Assembly (NCBI RefSeq): GCF_954871325.1 | Contig: NC_088775.1 | Coordinates: forward strand, 84,483,561 to 84,547,560 | Source: Gordionus sp. m RMFG-2023 | Taxonomy: Eukaryota; Nematomorpha; Gordioida; Chordodea; Parachordodidae | DNA length: 64,000 nt | Reading direction: 5' to 3' | Shown here: in pieces, positions 14,501 to 26,500 of the stretch | Layout of the letters: each line of letters opens with the position of its first letter | Numbering within the stretch: position 1 is the first letter of the stretch | Position numbers and translations under genes: made by a program | The notes under the pieces: model-generated | Databases searched by the model: none | The model's input: only the letters and a program-made list of their open reading frames with translations | Told to the model about the DNA's origin: nothing

Positions 14501-17500
14501 CGTGCTGGGATATTTCTGATAGCCATTATAAAATAAAGGTAAAATTTATTATTTATCAATCATCGAATGAAAATATTCTGAAAGCCTGTTATTCTTGACG
14601 GGCTCTCAGCTAGTACTATATATAATATAATCAAACCTTACAAAACTTTATATAATTTTTTTTTAAAATCATTATTATTGATTGCATTTGATCATTAATA
14701 CTGAGTTAGAATTTTTATTATTACTGGTATCGGGTAGTATTGGTATGCAATAAAAAGAATAAACATTATGCCTGAGAATGGTGCACTCAATATTTGTAAA
14801 TAAACATTGATAAACTTTCCAAATATTATAACATTATTTCCAATTTTAGCATGCCTCCCTATTAAGACATGTAATAATGAAAGAATTTCCTCAAATTTAC
14901 GAAGGCTAAAAACATATTTGCGAAATATTACCTCGTAAAATAGATTAAAGCGCTCTTAATGATATAACATAAATTACTATCGCGTTTTTGTATTATGTAA
15001 ATATATGGAATTTATTATATTTTATAAACTAATAAAAATATGTTTATTCCAGAGAAATTTATTAACCCCCCTCCCCCCCAAATAAACGAGAAAAAAAAGT
15101 CTACAAAGCATAATTAAATTAAAATTCGAAATATACATTTAAATTTCAAAATCACTCTGGAAATTGAGATTTTCCAAAGACCCCTTTAAATTTCGATAAA
15201 AAAAAATTGTAGGCTACATGTTCTGAAAGAAATTTTTAGCTCGTTTGAATTTAATGCGTATTTAGATCATTTATTTCAATAATTAGTTAATAAATTAAAA
15301 AAAATTAAATAAATTTTAAACGTACGTTGAACGTGTATAAACTGTTTGGGCAACGGGAAATTTCCCTTGTAAAACGTATCGTAGTCCTCTCCAATCTCCA
15401 CCGATGGCGTAGGTATAACGACGCCTTTAACCGTAACCTTTTGGTTCTGAATGGCTTGCTGCAAATGATATTCCTAAATTAGGCGCACGTGCCAAAAATA
15501 AAATATTATACAATATACTTTAAAATCTAAATTGAATTCGTTTATTATTGAAAATATTCAAAATTTTATTTAAAACAAACAAAGAAATATTTAATCAAGA
15601 AATTGATCGTAACATATAAAATTTGAGGGTAAAAAATAAATTTAACAACTTGGGAAAAAATACGAGCAAGAAAGCAAAGCTTGCTACTCTATTGTACTTA
15701 ATTAATCTACTATGTGTGATCACTAACTACTGGAGTTGCCAGGTGTATTGCAATGGGTACGCCTCCGCCTTACACGTTACATGCATAAGGTGTAGGGTGT
15801 GGGTTATAGATGGGTACATGGATAGTGGGAGAAATCAAGGTCATATTAGCATTTTTAAATCTGACATCGTACCCCCCCCCCCCCAACTCTAAATCTTAAG
15901 TAAAAAAGAAACTACTCATAAATTTAAATAGGTTTTTAATGATTTTCTTTACAAACTACATATTTTGTTTATTAATTAAAATATAATTATTTTAATGAGT
16001 CATCATGGCTAATAAACGTAAAAAAATTACGCATAATTTCTAATAAACTAATCTGCTGCGGGTCAAAAAATAAGTATATCACGTGATATGGTGCTGAACC
16101 TTCTTAAGTCGAATAATAATATGTTAGTTTTTAATACAATTTCAGGCTCAGATTTTAAATGTTGCCGAGAAATGTCGTAAAATCGAATATTTCTTCAATA
16201 TTCTATTCGTTTTAGAATACGAAGAATGTTTCGTTTCGAATTATGTTTAAAAAAGAAAATATTTAAAAATTTGCCGAACAAACCCAATATAATAAATAAA
16301 TATACTTTCTGAAAATCGTAGCTTATTTATTTGTATTCGATTTAAAGTGTTTGCCAATAATTATATAAACAATATTTCAAAAAATCACTCATTACAATAA
16401 AATAAGACTACGAGTTTATACAATTTTTTTCGGAAACTTGAAAATGGCCGATTTTATAAATCTAACGGGAAAACTGGTCAGAGTAAATAAAATTTTAAAA
16501 TGGCTCCGCTATAAATTCAACCATTTTTACGATCATCTTAAAAGATTAACGACAAAGGTAATTAAATAAATATTCTTAGACAGGAATATGATGACTTAGA
16601 GTTTTTATTTTAAGTGGAAATGAGCCGATATCATTTAATCTTATAAGTATCGGGGGATATCCCCGATATACTTAAAAAAATTCATTTCGTGTTTTTTATT
16701 AACCAACAGAAACCTAAAATGGGAGAGATGGTTTTCACAAACAAAATGTATAGGTTCGAATCCCACCTGCTCAAAAATATTTTTTCTTCCCATTTTCAGA
16801 CAATCGTCGTTTTATTTTATTAACATTATTTTAAATTTTCGAACGTTTTTGTGCGATAAAATTATTATGGTAAAATTTTTTTTTATATATTTTATTTTTA
16901 TTTTAAAAATTTAATATTTTATAATGTAAATTATATCAAACTAAAAATGTTTGGTTCAATTCACAATGCGAGTTTTTTCATAATTTGGGCATTTTGCATG
17001 TACTTCATATAATTATAAAAAAATGCATCTTGTGAAGTTGTATATTATTAAGATACGATATATTTGAAAGAGCATCTTTTAACAAATCCAGTTACAATAG
17101 ACATTTATTAGGTCGGAGAATTTATTCTGGTTTTCTGCGTGAACTCTAAAGTTAAGCTTATTCAAGAAATGGATGAGGGCTATCCCTGGGCTAGAGGGAG
17201 GCCATTAGACCGGAGATAAAGTAAGAAAAAATCTAGCCTAATCTAGCCTTCTGAAACACCGTTTCAAAATAATGCATAAAGCAATATATACTGATAGCTC
17301 TATAAAAGGGTGTTGACATCTGTGTGAATACTTTACTATCAATAATTAAGCAGCAGTAGATATAGCTGGTATTATTGCATTTGCAAACAGGATGGGGTGG
17401 AAATAAAAATTCAGAAATTTTGACAAGAACCCAAGGTTAAAGCTAGTGATAGTCTCACTGAGCCTTTCTCAGCCCGTTTTGGAATTTTGGATAAAATATA

Positions 17501-20500
17501 TTATAATATTTTATTATCCAAGGTAGTGGTTGTTAGAATCGAAAAATAAAATTGAATATTTTATGGGGTCAATGAGCTAATTTTAAATTCTGCAAATGAG
17601 ATAAGGTCACTCATGGATAATCCTAATATAAATTAATGGTTCTAGATGATCAATTCATCTATTCAAAGAAGAGTTTATTTCATTAAAATATTTTCTTTGA
17701 GATTATCTATTTACCAACTCGGTTTTTTAAAATTCCTATTCTTTTTTAAATTGAAATTAAAAAAATGTTTGAGATGTGGGGAGGGGGGAGGTGATAATTA
17801 AAACTATCGATTTTTATTTAATAATATAGTTAAATGGAACGTTGTTTATTTCGCATGGCATACCAACAATGTTTTAATGAGGAGAGGAACATATACTTAT
17901 TTTTTTAAATTGATTATATTATAAATTAAGCTAAGGGAATATCTGTTAAATATCTTGTATGGGCCGATATTTTCCTATCTACCAATCCATAATATCTTAT
18001 ACAATGATTTTTATGGGTAGAGAAGGCTATAATTTTTTAAAAAATACGTTTCCCAAATTAGTAAGTGATTATGAAAAGATATCCGGTTATCGGCTGCTAT
18101 TCGTCTATCTTTACGGATATATATAACTCTGGGCTCACCTTACCAACCAATATTATGAATTTCGATCAAATGAAGATTGGATAATCCTTCCTCCCTCCCC
18201 ACCATCTCCCGACTCCCTAAAATATCGATTTCCATATCGCGAGATAAAATAGGAATTTTTATCGCGATCAAACTAACCTTGATTAAATTTAATTTCGGTA
18301 AAAATAACCCAGCAATTCCAAAAAAAAATGTTATGCACTGTACCGCAAGCCAAATCAATTTAATATATATTTGGGAAGCGTATCAAAAATTTTTTTTCAA
18401 ATTAGTCTAAATTATTAATACAAGCGTTTAATTAATAAACAATAAAAAATTAAACGGCTCTTGACCGATTTTTAAAAACGATTTGATTTCATCGATTTTT
18501 AAAAACTGTTCGATTTAGCCGATTTTTAAAAAGAGGCGTTAATAGTAAATTAAACAAGCTTAGAGATTTTCCCCAAAATAGCAGATGTTGACATTTCTAT
18601 TAAAGAAATTTCGAGGCTTCGGTAACAATATTTTAGCGAAAATTTTTATTTAGCACACTAAATCGAATCATTTTAACTCTAGTTTTCGATATAAAATCGA
18701 TACACTTTAAGTCTAAAAAAATGATATCGTCAAAATAAGAATTCTCTTTTTAGGTATCTTTACCTGTTTATAGAAATATAAAGATTTAAAAAAATATGTA
18801 TTGACCAAGTTCTTAATTTTTTTATATAACAAAAGACTTCGTGTTTTTTCGCCAACGTTTTTGAATTAAATATTTTTGGTGTTTTGGATGCAACCTAATA
18901 AAAAAAATATTTTTTTAAAAAAAATCTAAAAAAACCAATGTCCGCCGTTTTTGTTTTTTTATTACCAAATGATATTTAAAAAAAAACCATTAACAAACTA
19001 AAAAGGATGAAAAAATATATGTGCATGTGAATGACCTATTCAAAACCGAATGAGTTATGGGAATACGCGGATACAAAGATGAAATTGTCTACTTTGACGC
19101 GAATTCGCACTAACTGTGAACGCGGGTAAAAGTTCGATAACGTTATATTAAAAAAAAACCTTAGGAAATTTAAAAATACTTTGTTTTAAAGAACAAAACA
19201 TGCGTCACATTAGCAGCTCCTTTTATCCATATTAGTCGTATAAATTTAAGTTTCGTAAATCAGAACAATAGTATAGGAAGGAAGAAAACATAATTGATTG
19301 TTTCATTCTGACCGTGATTTTAAAACTCCCCAATTTCGGGAGGGGGGGGGTGGGTGGGTGATGGTGGGTAATTATCTTTTATGATAAAAATAAAAAGCAA
19401 ACCCAGTATAGCGATATGAAATTTCCCAAGTTGAATTCTCATTTTCTGTCAATCATGAGATCAACACAACCGTAGGGAGTTCGATTTAATCGTACATTAT
19501 TTATAATATATAAAGCATACGCTTAATTTTTTCATTCAAGTTTCATGTGTATATATATATATAGGGATCTAAACCGAACCCTTAAATATAACTTGACCCG
19601 TTAGCTCGTTTTCATCGAAACCTAAACGGCTAAAAATGATTGTGAACCACTTTGAATCTAACGATGTTATCAGGGTTGCCATGCCTCCCCCCATCAGTGG
19701 GAGTCTCCCACAATTTTTTAGTTAACCCACATACATCTCACTCCCACAAAACTCCCACAATTCGAAATCTCCCACAATCTCCCACAAAAATCTCCCACAA
19801 TTTTTTTTTTTAGCATTTTAATGTTTTTAATATATAAATAATAATTTTGAGAAACAGTATTTGATTATTTTTATATTTTTAAAATAAATTTTAAATATTT
19901 ATTCGAAAAATATGTCTAGTTCTTTTATTTTATTTTTCCGCTAATTTTAAATTCTCCATCCAATCCAATCCATTCGACATTTTCAAAATTTGAAGTTAGA
20001 ATAGTATGTATAATTATTATAAATATATTTTAAATTTCTAGATTCTATAATTGCAGTGCTCCACTCAACATTTTCATAGAAGAATAGAACTTTTAGAAGT
20101 GGATTACTTTGGCATTTCTGCAGAATAATTTAGTGAACCTTTATTAAATTATATTCTTCTGATTGCAACTGCATATTAACAGCATATAGTAGATTTCTTA
20201 TATGTAAAATTCCTAAATATACTTCTGCCATTTATTTTTGAAAATTTTTTTTTAAAATATTAGGACAGCTTTTATAATCTATTTATTTTTTAAAGGTTTG
20301 TAAAATTTTAAAATTCTACGATGGCGCGTATTAGGAGGAACCTGTCAACCAACATTTTGCTGACTCAATTCTGTAAATACACTCTGGTTTTTGCCAAATT
20401 CACTGAGGAATTATCAGATCAGAAAGCTGTCATGCAATTCATTGGTAATGCCAAACATATTTACCATTATATATGGTTAGCTATGTCTTTGGATATTTCA

Positions 20501-23500
20501 TATCTGGAGAAAATTTTTTTAATAGTTTTATTGAATCACATTAATTTTGTTGAAATAGGGGAGGATAAGGGAAATGTTTTGATATCTCCTTATTAGATGC
20601 ATCTGTTAGAATTGCATATGTTTGCACATCTTTTAAATCGTCAAGAATTGACCTTCTGGATTTATATCCTAAAACATTGTTGATAGCCTTGCTCATTTTG
20701 TGTTCTTTTCATTTATATTAGTCGTTAAATATTATGGGGAAAGATTCTACCAACATTGAGATGTTGAGTAACTCTCTGAATGTTGTACTGCATGATAGGT
20801 ATTTACCATTTCCGCAACTGTAGTTGCATCTATATTATTTCTAATTTTTGAAGAATATTTTTGTTTTGCAATAGATGTTGATAGAATGCCCTGTACTGAT
20901 TTATGCTTTGAAGATTTTTGATACCTCAAAATATCATATTCCCTTCCCCCATTGTATTAACTAAATACTGTAGAACAACTTCCCCGCACTGATTATAAAT
21001 ATTTTTTACATTGTAAATTTAAAATTGTTTGTTTTTTTATAAAATCTTATTTATACATTTATTTTTTTACATTGTAAAATTACAATTTTTTTATAAAATT
21101 TTATCTTGTTTACATTCTTTTGTAATTAAAAAAGATCGTTGGTTATTATTTAAAAAAATTAATATATTATAATAAATAAATATGTTATTTTAATAATAAA
21201 GATAGTACTCTAAGAAATTTTGTGTCGTACAGTAATTACCTATTTTGAAAAATAGTTGCGTATTTTATTTTGGAAAATAGTTGGATATTTTATTTTGAAA
21301 AATAGTTGGCTATTTTATTTTGAAAAATAGTTGGCTATTTTATTCTAAAGAGTTACCTATTTTATTTTGAAAAAGAGTTGGAAATTTTATTTTGAAAAAT
21401 AATTGGCTATTTTATTTTGAAAAATAGTTGGCTCTTTTATTTTGAAAAATAGTTGGCTCTTTTATTTTGAAAAATAGTTGGCTATTTTATTTTGAAAAAT
21501 AGTTGGCTATTTTATTTTGAAAAATAGTTGGCTATTTTATTTTGAAAAATAGTTGGCTATTTTATTTTTGAAAAATAGTTGGCTATTTTATTTTGGAAAA
21601 AGTTAGCTATTTTATTTTAAATAGTTGGCTATTTTATTTTGAAAAATAATTACCTATTTTATTTTAGATTAGATTTTATATTTATAAAAAATAATAAGCG
21701 GATAACTAAGTCAATTCTAAATCCCGGCCGCAGGCCGAGCCTTTGCGGGCCGAAGGCCCGCAAAAAAATTTTTTTTAGCAATTTCTCCCACAATTTATAT
21801 ATTTCTCCCACAAAATACCTAATTTCTCCCACAATTTGAAAATTTTGACCTGGCAACCCTGGATGTTATGCTTATAAAATAATGTGAAAGTTATTAATAA
21901 TGTATGCTAAAATTAACAAAATACAACAAAAAAAAATTAAGACATCAAGCCAACAGAATCCCGAAGAAGCTTTTAAAAAGCAAACATAGTCATAAAATAT
22001 ATTTGAAAGATTAGTAAATATTTTAAATATTTAGGTCAATTCTCCTAAAGAACCTCACCTAAATAAAGAAATGAATATCTTAAATTTTCGGCAAAATTAA
22101 AGCAATCGATACTCCGAATTATATAAATTAGAAACCTATAAGCCTAGCCTTAAGACGGGGTACACGCCCATATTTTTATTTTTTAAATATACCCGGGCCG
22201 AGGCTGGGCCAGTCTGTGCAAATGGTCCCTCTGGAGGTCTCTGATATAAATTATCTGTAATATTGGCAGTGCCTACTACTCAAGTTAGCGTAGAGAGAAG
22301 TTTTTCAACAATATTTATATATTTCTCAAAGATGTAATTTGACTAAGGTACAAAATATAATTGCCAATACTATTTTTTTTTATGTAAAAAGTGTTCAATA
22401 TTAAAGTTAATAATTCATATTTATTTGTTGTAATTAATTTATATAATAAAATAAATGTTCTCTAAATATGTATTTTTTTTATGATGAAATTAAATTATTA
22501 TAAACTTTTCTATACATATTCCTAATGTAAATTTGTGTCTTAAAGAGTTCAAACCGATTTTGAGAGGTTCAACCGAACCTATATTATTATTTTTAACTGA
22601 ACCCGAAACTAAATCGATATTCGTTTCAGGTTAAATCACTGTGTACAAAGCCGTCACCCTTTACAATCTTGGGCTCAAAAATTTTTTAAAATGATTTTCA
22701 AAATTACCTTTATTTTAGCTAACATTTTCAAAATTACCTTCCTTTTTCAAGCTAAAATTATCAAAATTAAATTTGTTCAAAATTTTAATTTTTAGTGTAG
22801 TGATAGGTCATCGTTTATATATACTTTTAAAATATTTGTATTATACCAACTTTCTATCTATTGATCACGAAATATTAATAAAGAACTAATTATTCAATTT
22901 TTTTTTAAAAATAATAAATTGATGTTTCGAAATTTTGAATTTTCCGGTCATGGGACGTCTAATTCAAATGTGAAGAAAAATTGGCCTTTTTATCCTTTTT
23001 TACATCTCATTTTAGACGCGAACGTTGTGGCTTAAGTTTTTTTAAAAAAGACAGTGATTAATTAATCGTCCAAAAAAATTGTTAAAGGCTTGCCATTATT
23101 AACAAAATGCCAATTTTAATCTAAAATATTAGCTGTCAAATTTTTTAGTATTAACTTTTTATACATCATAAAAAAATAATTAATAAACCGTGTACTGGCT
23201 TTCATTTTTTTGAAACTTATTTCTATTTATCACAAACTGTCTAAAACAGATTTAGTGTATAAATTAAATAAATATTTGGTTTGGAAAGAGTCATAAAGAT
23301 ACGTTTATCTGGCGTAAATCTAAATAGGTTGGCGTCGTCTTAAGACTGTTTAAGAGGAGGCTATATAGGTGGCTAAACAGATTACCGTTTAGAAATAAGA
23401 TGAACCAGAACACGGCCTAACCCTGAATTCCCAGATCATCGTCAAAAATACATTATTTATAATTAAAAATCAAAATGGTGTTATAATGTAGCAATTGAAT

Positions 23501-26500
23501 ATCCGTTAAATAAAACAAGAATATTGGAATTGGCTTTTGCTATTATCGTTTATTTAAAAAAAATATCATGTGATTTATACAGGAATCCATGACTATATGA
23601 ACCAGCAGGCCCACTCATACTTAATAAGTGCTAAATTTCTATTTCGATTTAAAATCTAGTGATACTACATGAATATCGACAGACGCTTCAAAAAAAGGAC
23701 AATATTAAGGAATGATTTCGCGATTTAACGCGATCGGGATATACCAAGAGGATACCACCGTTATTTATTTATTATTTTTTGTCTCTCGCTTTCGGTGATT
23801 TATGCGAAAGAAAATCGGTAAAGTCAACACATATTTTAACCTATATAAAAATAATATTAATATTTATTATCATTGTAAAATATAAAAGTATAATTTTTTT
23901 AAAAAATATAATTTAATAATATAATAAAGGTTATGAATTTACGATTAAATTTATTTTGTTATAAATAAAAATGAGCCCTTTTTGATTTAAAGCAACCACG
24001 GGTTATAGTCAGATCAGGGAAACTAAATCTTTAAGTATTTCAGATAGAATTCGGGCAGAAGGTTTGGGACCACCATGGTGCTCAAATTATGCAAGTTTAA
24101 AGGTAATGCAACTATGTATAATTATAGGAGGTGGTGGGAATGAGAGTTATCCGGAGCATGTAATGTGATAAACATAATATGACGTGGAGAATGAATAACT
24201 AATATTAAATTTTAATTTTGTTTAGGGGAATAAAAATTAGGTTAGTTGCAAAAAAACCTAATCGATTTTTTTGTCGTCTGGTTTAAATCGAAAAATAACG
24301 TCTTTTTTTAAAAACAATTTATCATCCATCCTTTATTTTATCTGATATTCTATAGAAACAAAATCTGGATCTAGGCGCGTAAATATATGTAATCCAAGGT
24401 GTTTTATATGCCTGGTGTTGCTAAAAAAGTGCTAGATTTTTATGACGCGCCGAACCTAAGTTGGAGTCGTGAAAATCGGCATTCCAAAAAAATCTAAAAT
24501 TAGTATACCAATAGATCATAGTTAAAGAAAGCCTTTCCAATGTTAAAAACTTCTAACTCGTCTAAAACATATCAGTTAAAATTTTTAAATGTCAAACCAT
24601 TGAGATATCAGTCATTCCAACCAAATTTATCAACCTGGGTCGGCTCATTTGGTCTGCTCGGATCTTTTTTCAGCTTCAGAGCAGGCCCAATTCGGGACTA
24701 AACTGAGTTGGCTGAGCAATTTAACAACAGTAATTACACCTATTCAAGCTATTTTTAATGCATTACAATTTAATAGGCGAAAGGGGAATAGTATTTAGAA
24801 CAAAGTTAGGGGCACAATATCCCTAATTCTATTTGTGATCTGCATTGGGCCTAATTTTTCAAGCCTGGCCCAAAATTTGTTAAAAATGTTTTACTGGCCT
24901 GGCTCGAATTTATTTAAATATGCAAATTAATTTTTATAATTAATAAAAATAAAAGATATATTGGTGCAGCACTAATTGTTAGTTTTGGCCCATATAGGAA
25001 TTTTATTAAAAATTCTAGACCAGGTTAAACTGTTGGTTCTGATCTCAAACTTGTTTGGGTTTATTTAGGTCAAGTCAAGCTTGGGGAACAAAAAATTTTC
25101 TTAAAATCTGGCCATGCAATAAAATATTCTTAAAAATAAAATATGAAATATTATTATTAAAATTAGGGATACGGACAAAACATATAAAAATGTGTTAAAT
25201 AAGAATAATAGTATAGAGTGGACTGATCATGGGTTGGTCAGGCATTTACTCAGACTCAGTTGGATTCCAACCTTGATTTAAAAATGATATGGTCTGGACT
25301 TGTACTTGTCAAAATTTTAAACTATTTTTTTATTTTCTTGATATTTTACAATTATTCAGGAATTAACAATAAAATTGTCATCCAGCTTATAATTAGGGAT
25401 GTACCAATATTTTATATCGGATCGGGCCGATATTTCGCATATTTTAAAATATCGGTTATCGGCAAATATAAAATTTTCCGATCCGATCCAATATAAAATA
25501 GCGCTTTTAACAAAATTTAAAAAAAGTTAAAACCATTTATTTTTATAAATAAAATCAAAATATATATTTATGTTTAATTTTTTTAATAGTAATAATTAGT
25601 TAATAAACATTCTGCAATATAATTATTTTTTCTCGCATTCTGTTTAAAAAAGTTTAATCTCTTCAGAATCTGTTTTTAGTGATGCTAGTGATATTAACAG
25701 TCCCCATCACCGCAGACCGATCTCTGATAAATTGGAAATTTTGGTATTTCTAAAAAGAAATCTTCGATATATTAATTTTAACTATTAATTTCAAATTTCA
25801 TAATATATTTGTTTATTACTAATTATGTAAATAGATTAATGTTATTACTTGTTATATAAATAATAGCAATTGAATTGAATATAAACTATAACTGATCATT
25901 ATAATATATTTAAAAGACATATGTTATGGTATAGTAAAATTATAGATGTTGTACTAATAAAAAGTATATTAAAAATTAAAACCAGTATCTTTACAGAATA
26001 CAAAATTAGATATGATATCAGATCGGTTTTCGGCCGATATCAATTTAATATCTGGAATATTGGATTGGCCTCCAAAAAGTGGTATCGGTACACCCCTACT
26101 TAATATCATTCTGATTTTGCTGAAATATCACAATTTCTTAAGAGTACAGTGAAAAAAAATCAATAAAATCTATTTCTAAGATAAAATTTTTGATCAGAAA
26201 CATTAATGATAAAAATCCTATAATTTTTTTTATCAGATCAAATTAGATTTGAAAAAATAGATCTGCAGAGATGTAATAATAATTCGGAAGAGGATTGGGC
26301 CTAAAAATTTTGAGCTGGATTCAAAAATTATTAAATATTTTGGTATAGGTCATATAAAAAGAATTTGCAGGGCTCTACTTCTTGCTTGTAAGTTTGTCAA
26401 ATCCCCATTTTTAAAATAATTTAATTTTATCGGAACAGGATATATAAGCTGACATTGGGTTTCCAGGTCCGTCTGATTATTATTATGTAATTATATATTT

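Larger units (their letters stand above)
19671..21861 (-). mobile_element. hAT element with exact 8-bp target duplication and minisatellite
   Basis: Inverted ends CAGGGTTGCCA and TGGCAACCCTG, flanked on both sides by GATGTTAT (19,663-19,670 and 21,862-21,869). Both subterminal regions carry many TCTCCCACAA words (at least seven on the left, three on the right). It contains a decayed minus-strand transposase and a 25-bp tandem array. Confidence 0.9.
19563..22642 (+). mobile_element. Older hAT element, split by a younger hAT
   Basis: The left end (A)GGGATCTAAACCGAACCC near 19,564 and the right end, reversed, CAGTGATTTAACCTGAAAC near 22,640 form matching imperfect inverted ends. A plus-strand remnant of a hAT dimerisation domain lies near the right end. 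The 19,671-21,861 element sits inside it. Target duplication was not resolved because the left flank is a TA run. Confidence 0.6.

Noticed and set aside
16700-16780. tRNA-like stretch with AGGTTCGAATCCCACC
   Set aside because: The B-box word is present but the T-stem pairs poorly and no acceptor, D or anticodon stem can be folded; at best a decayed tRNA or SINE trace.
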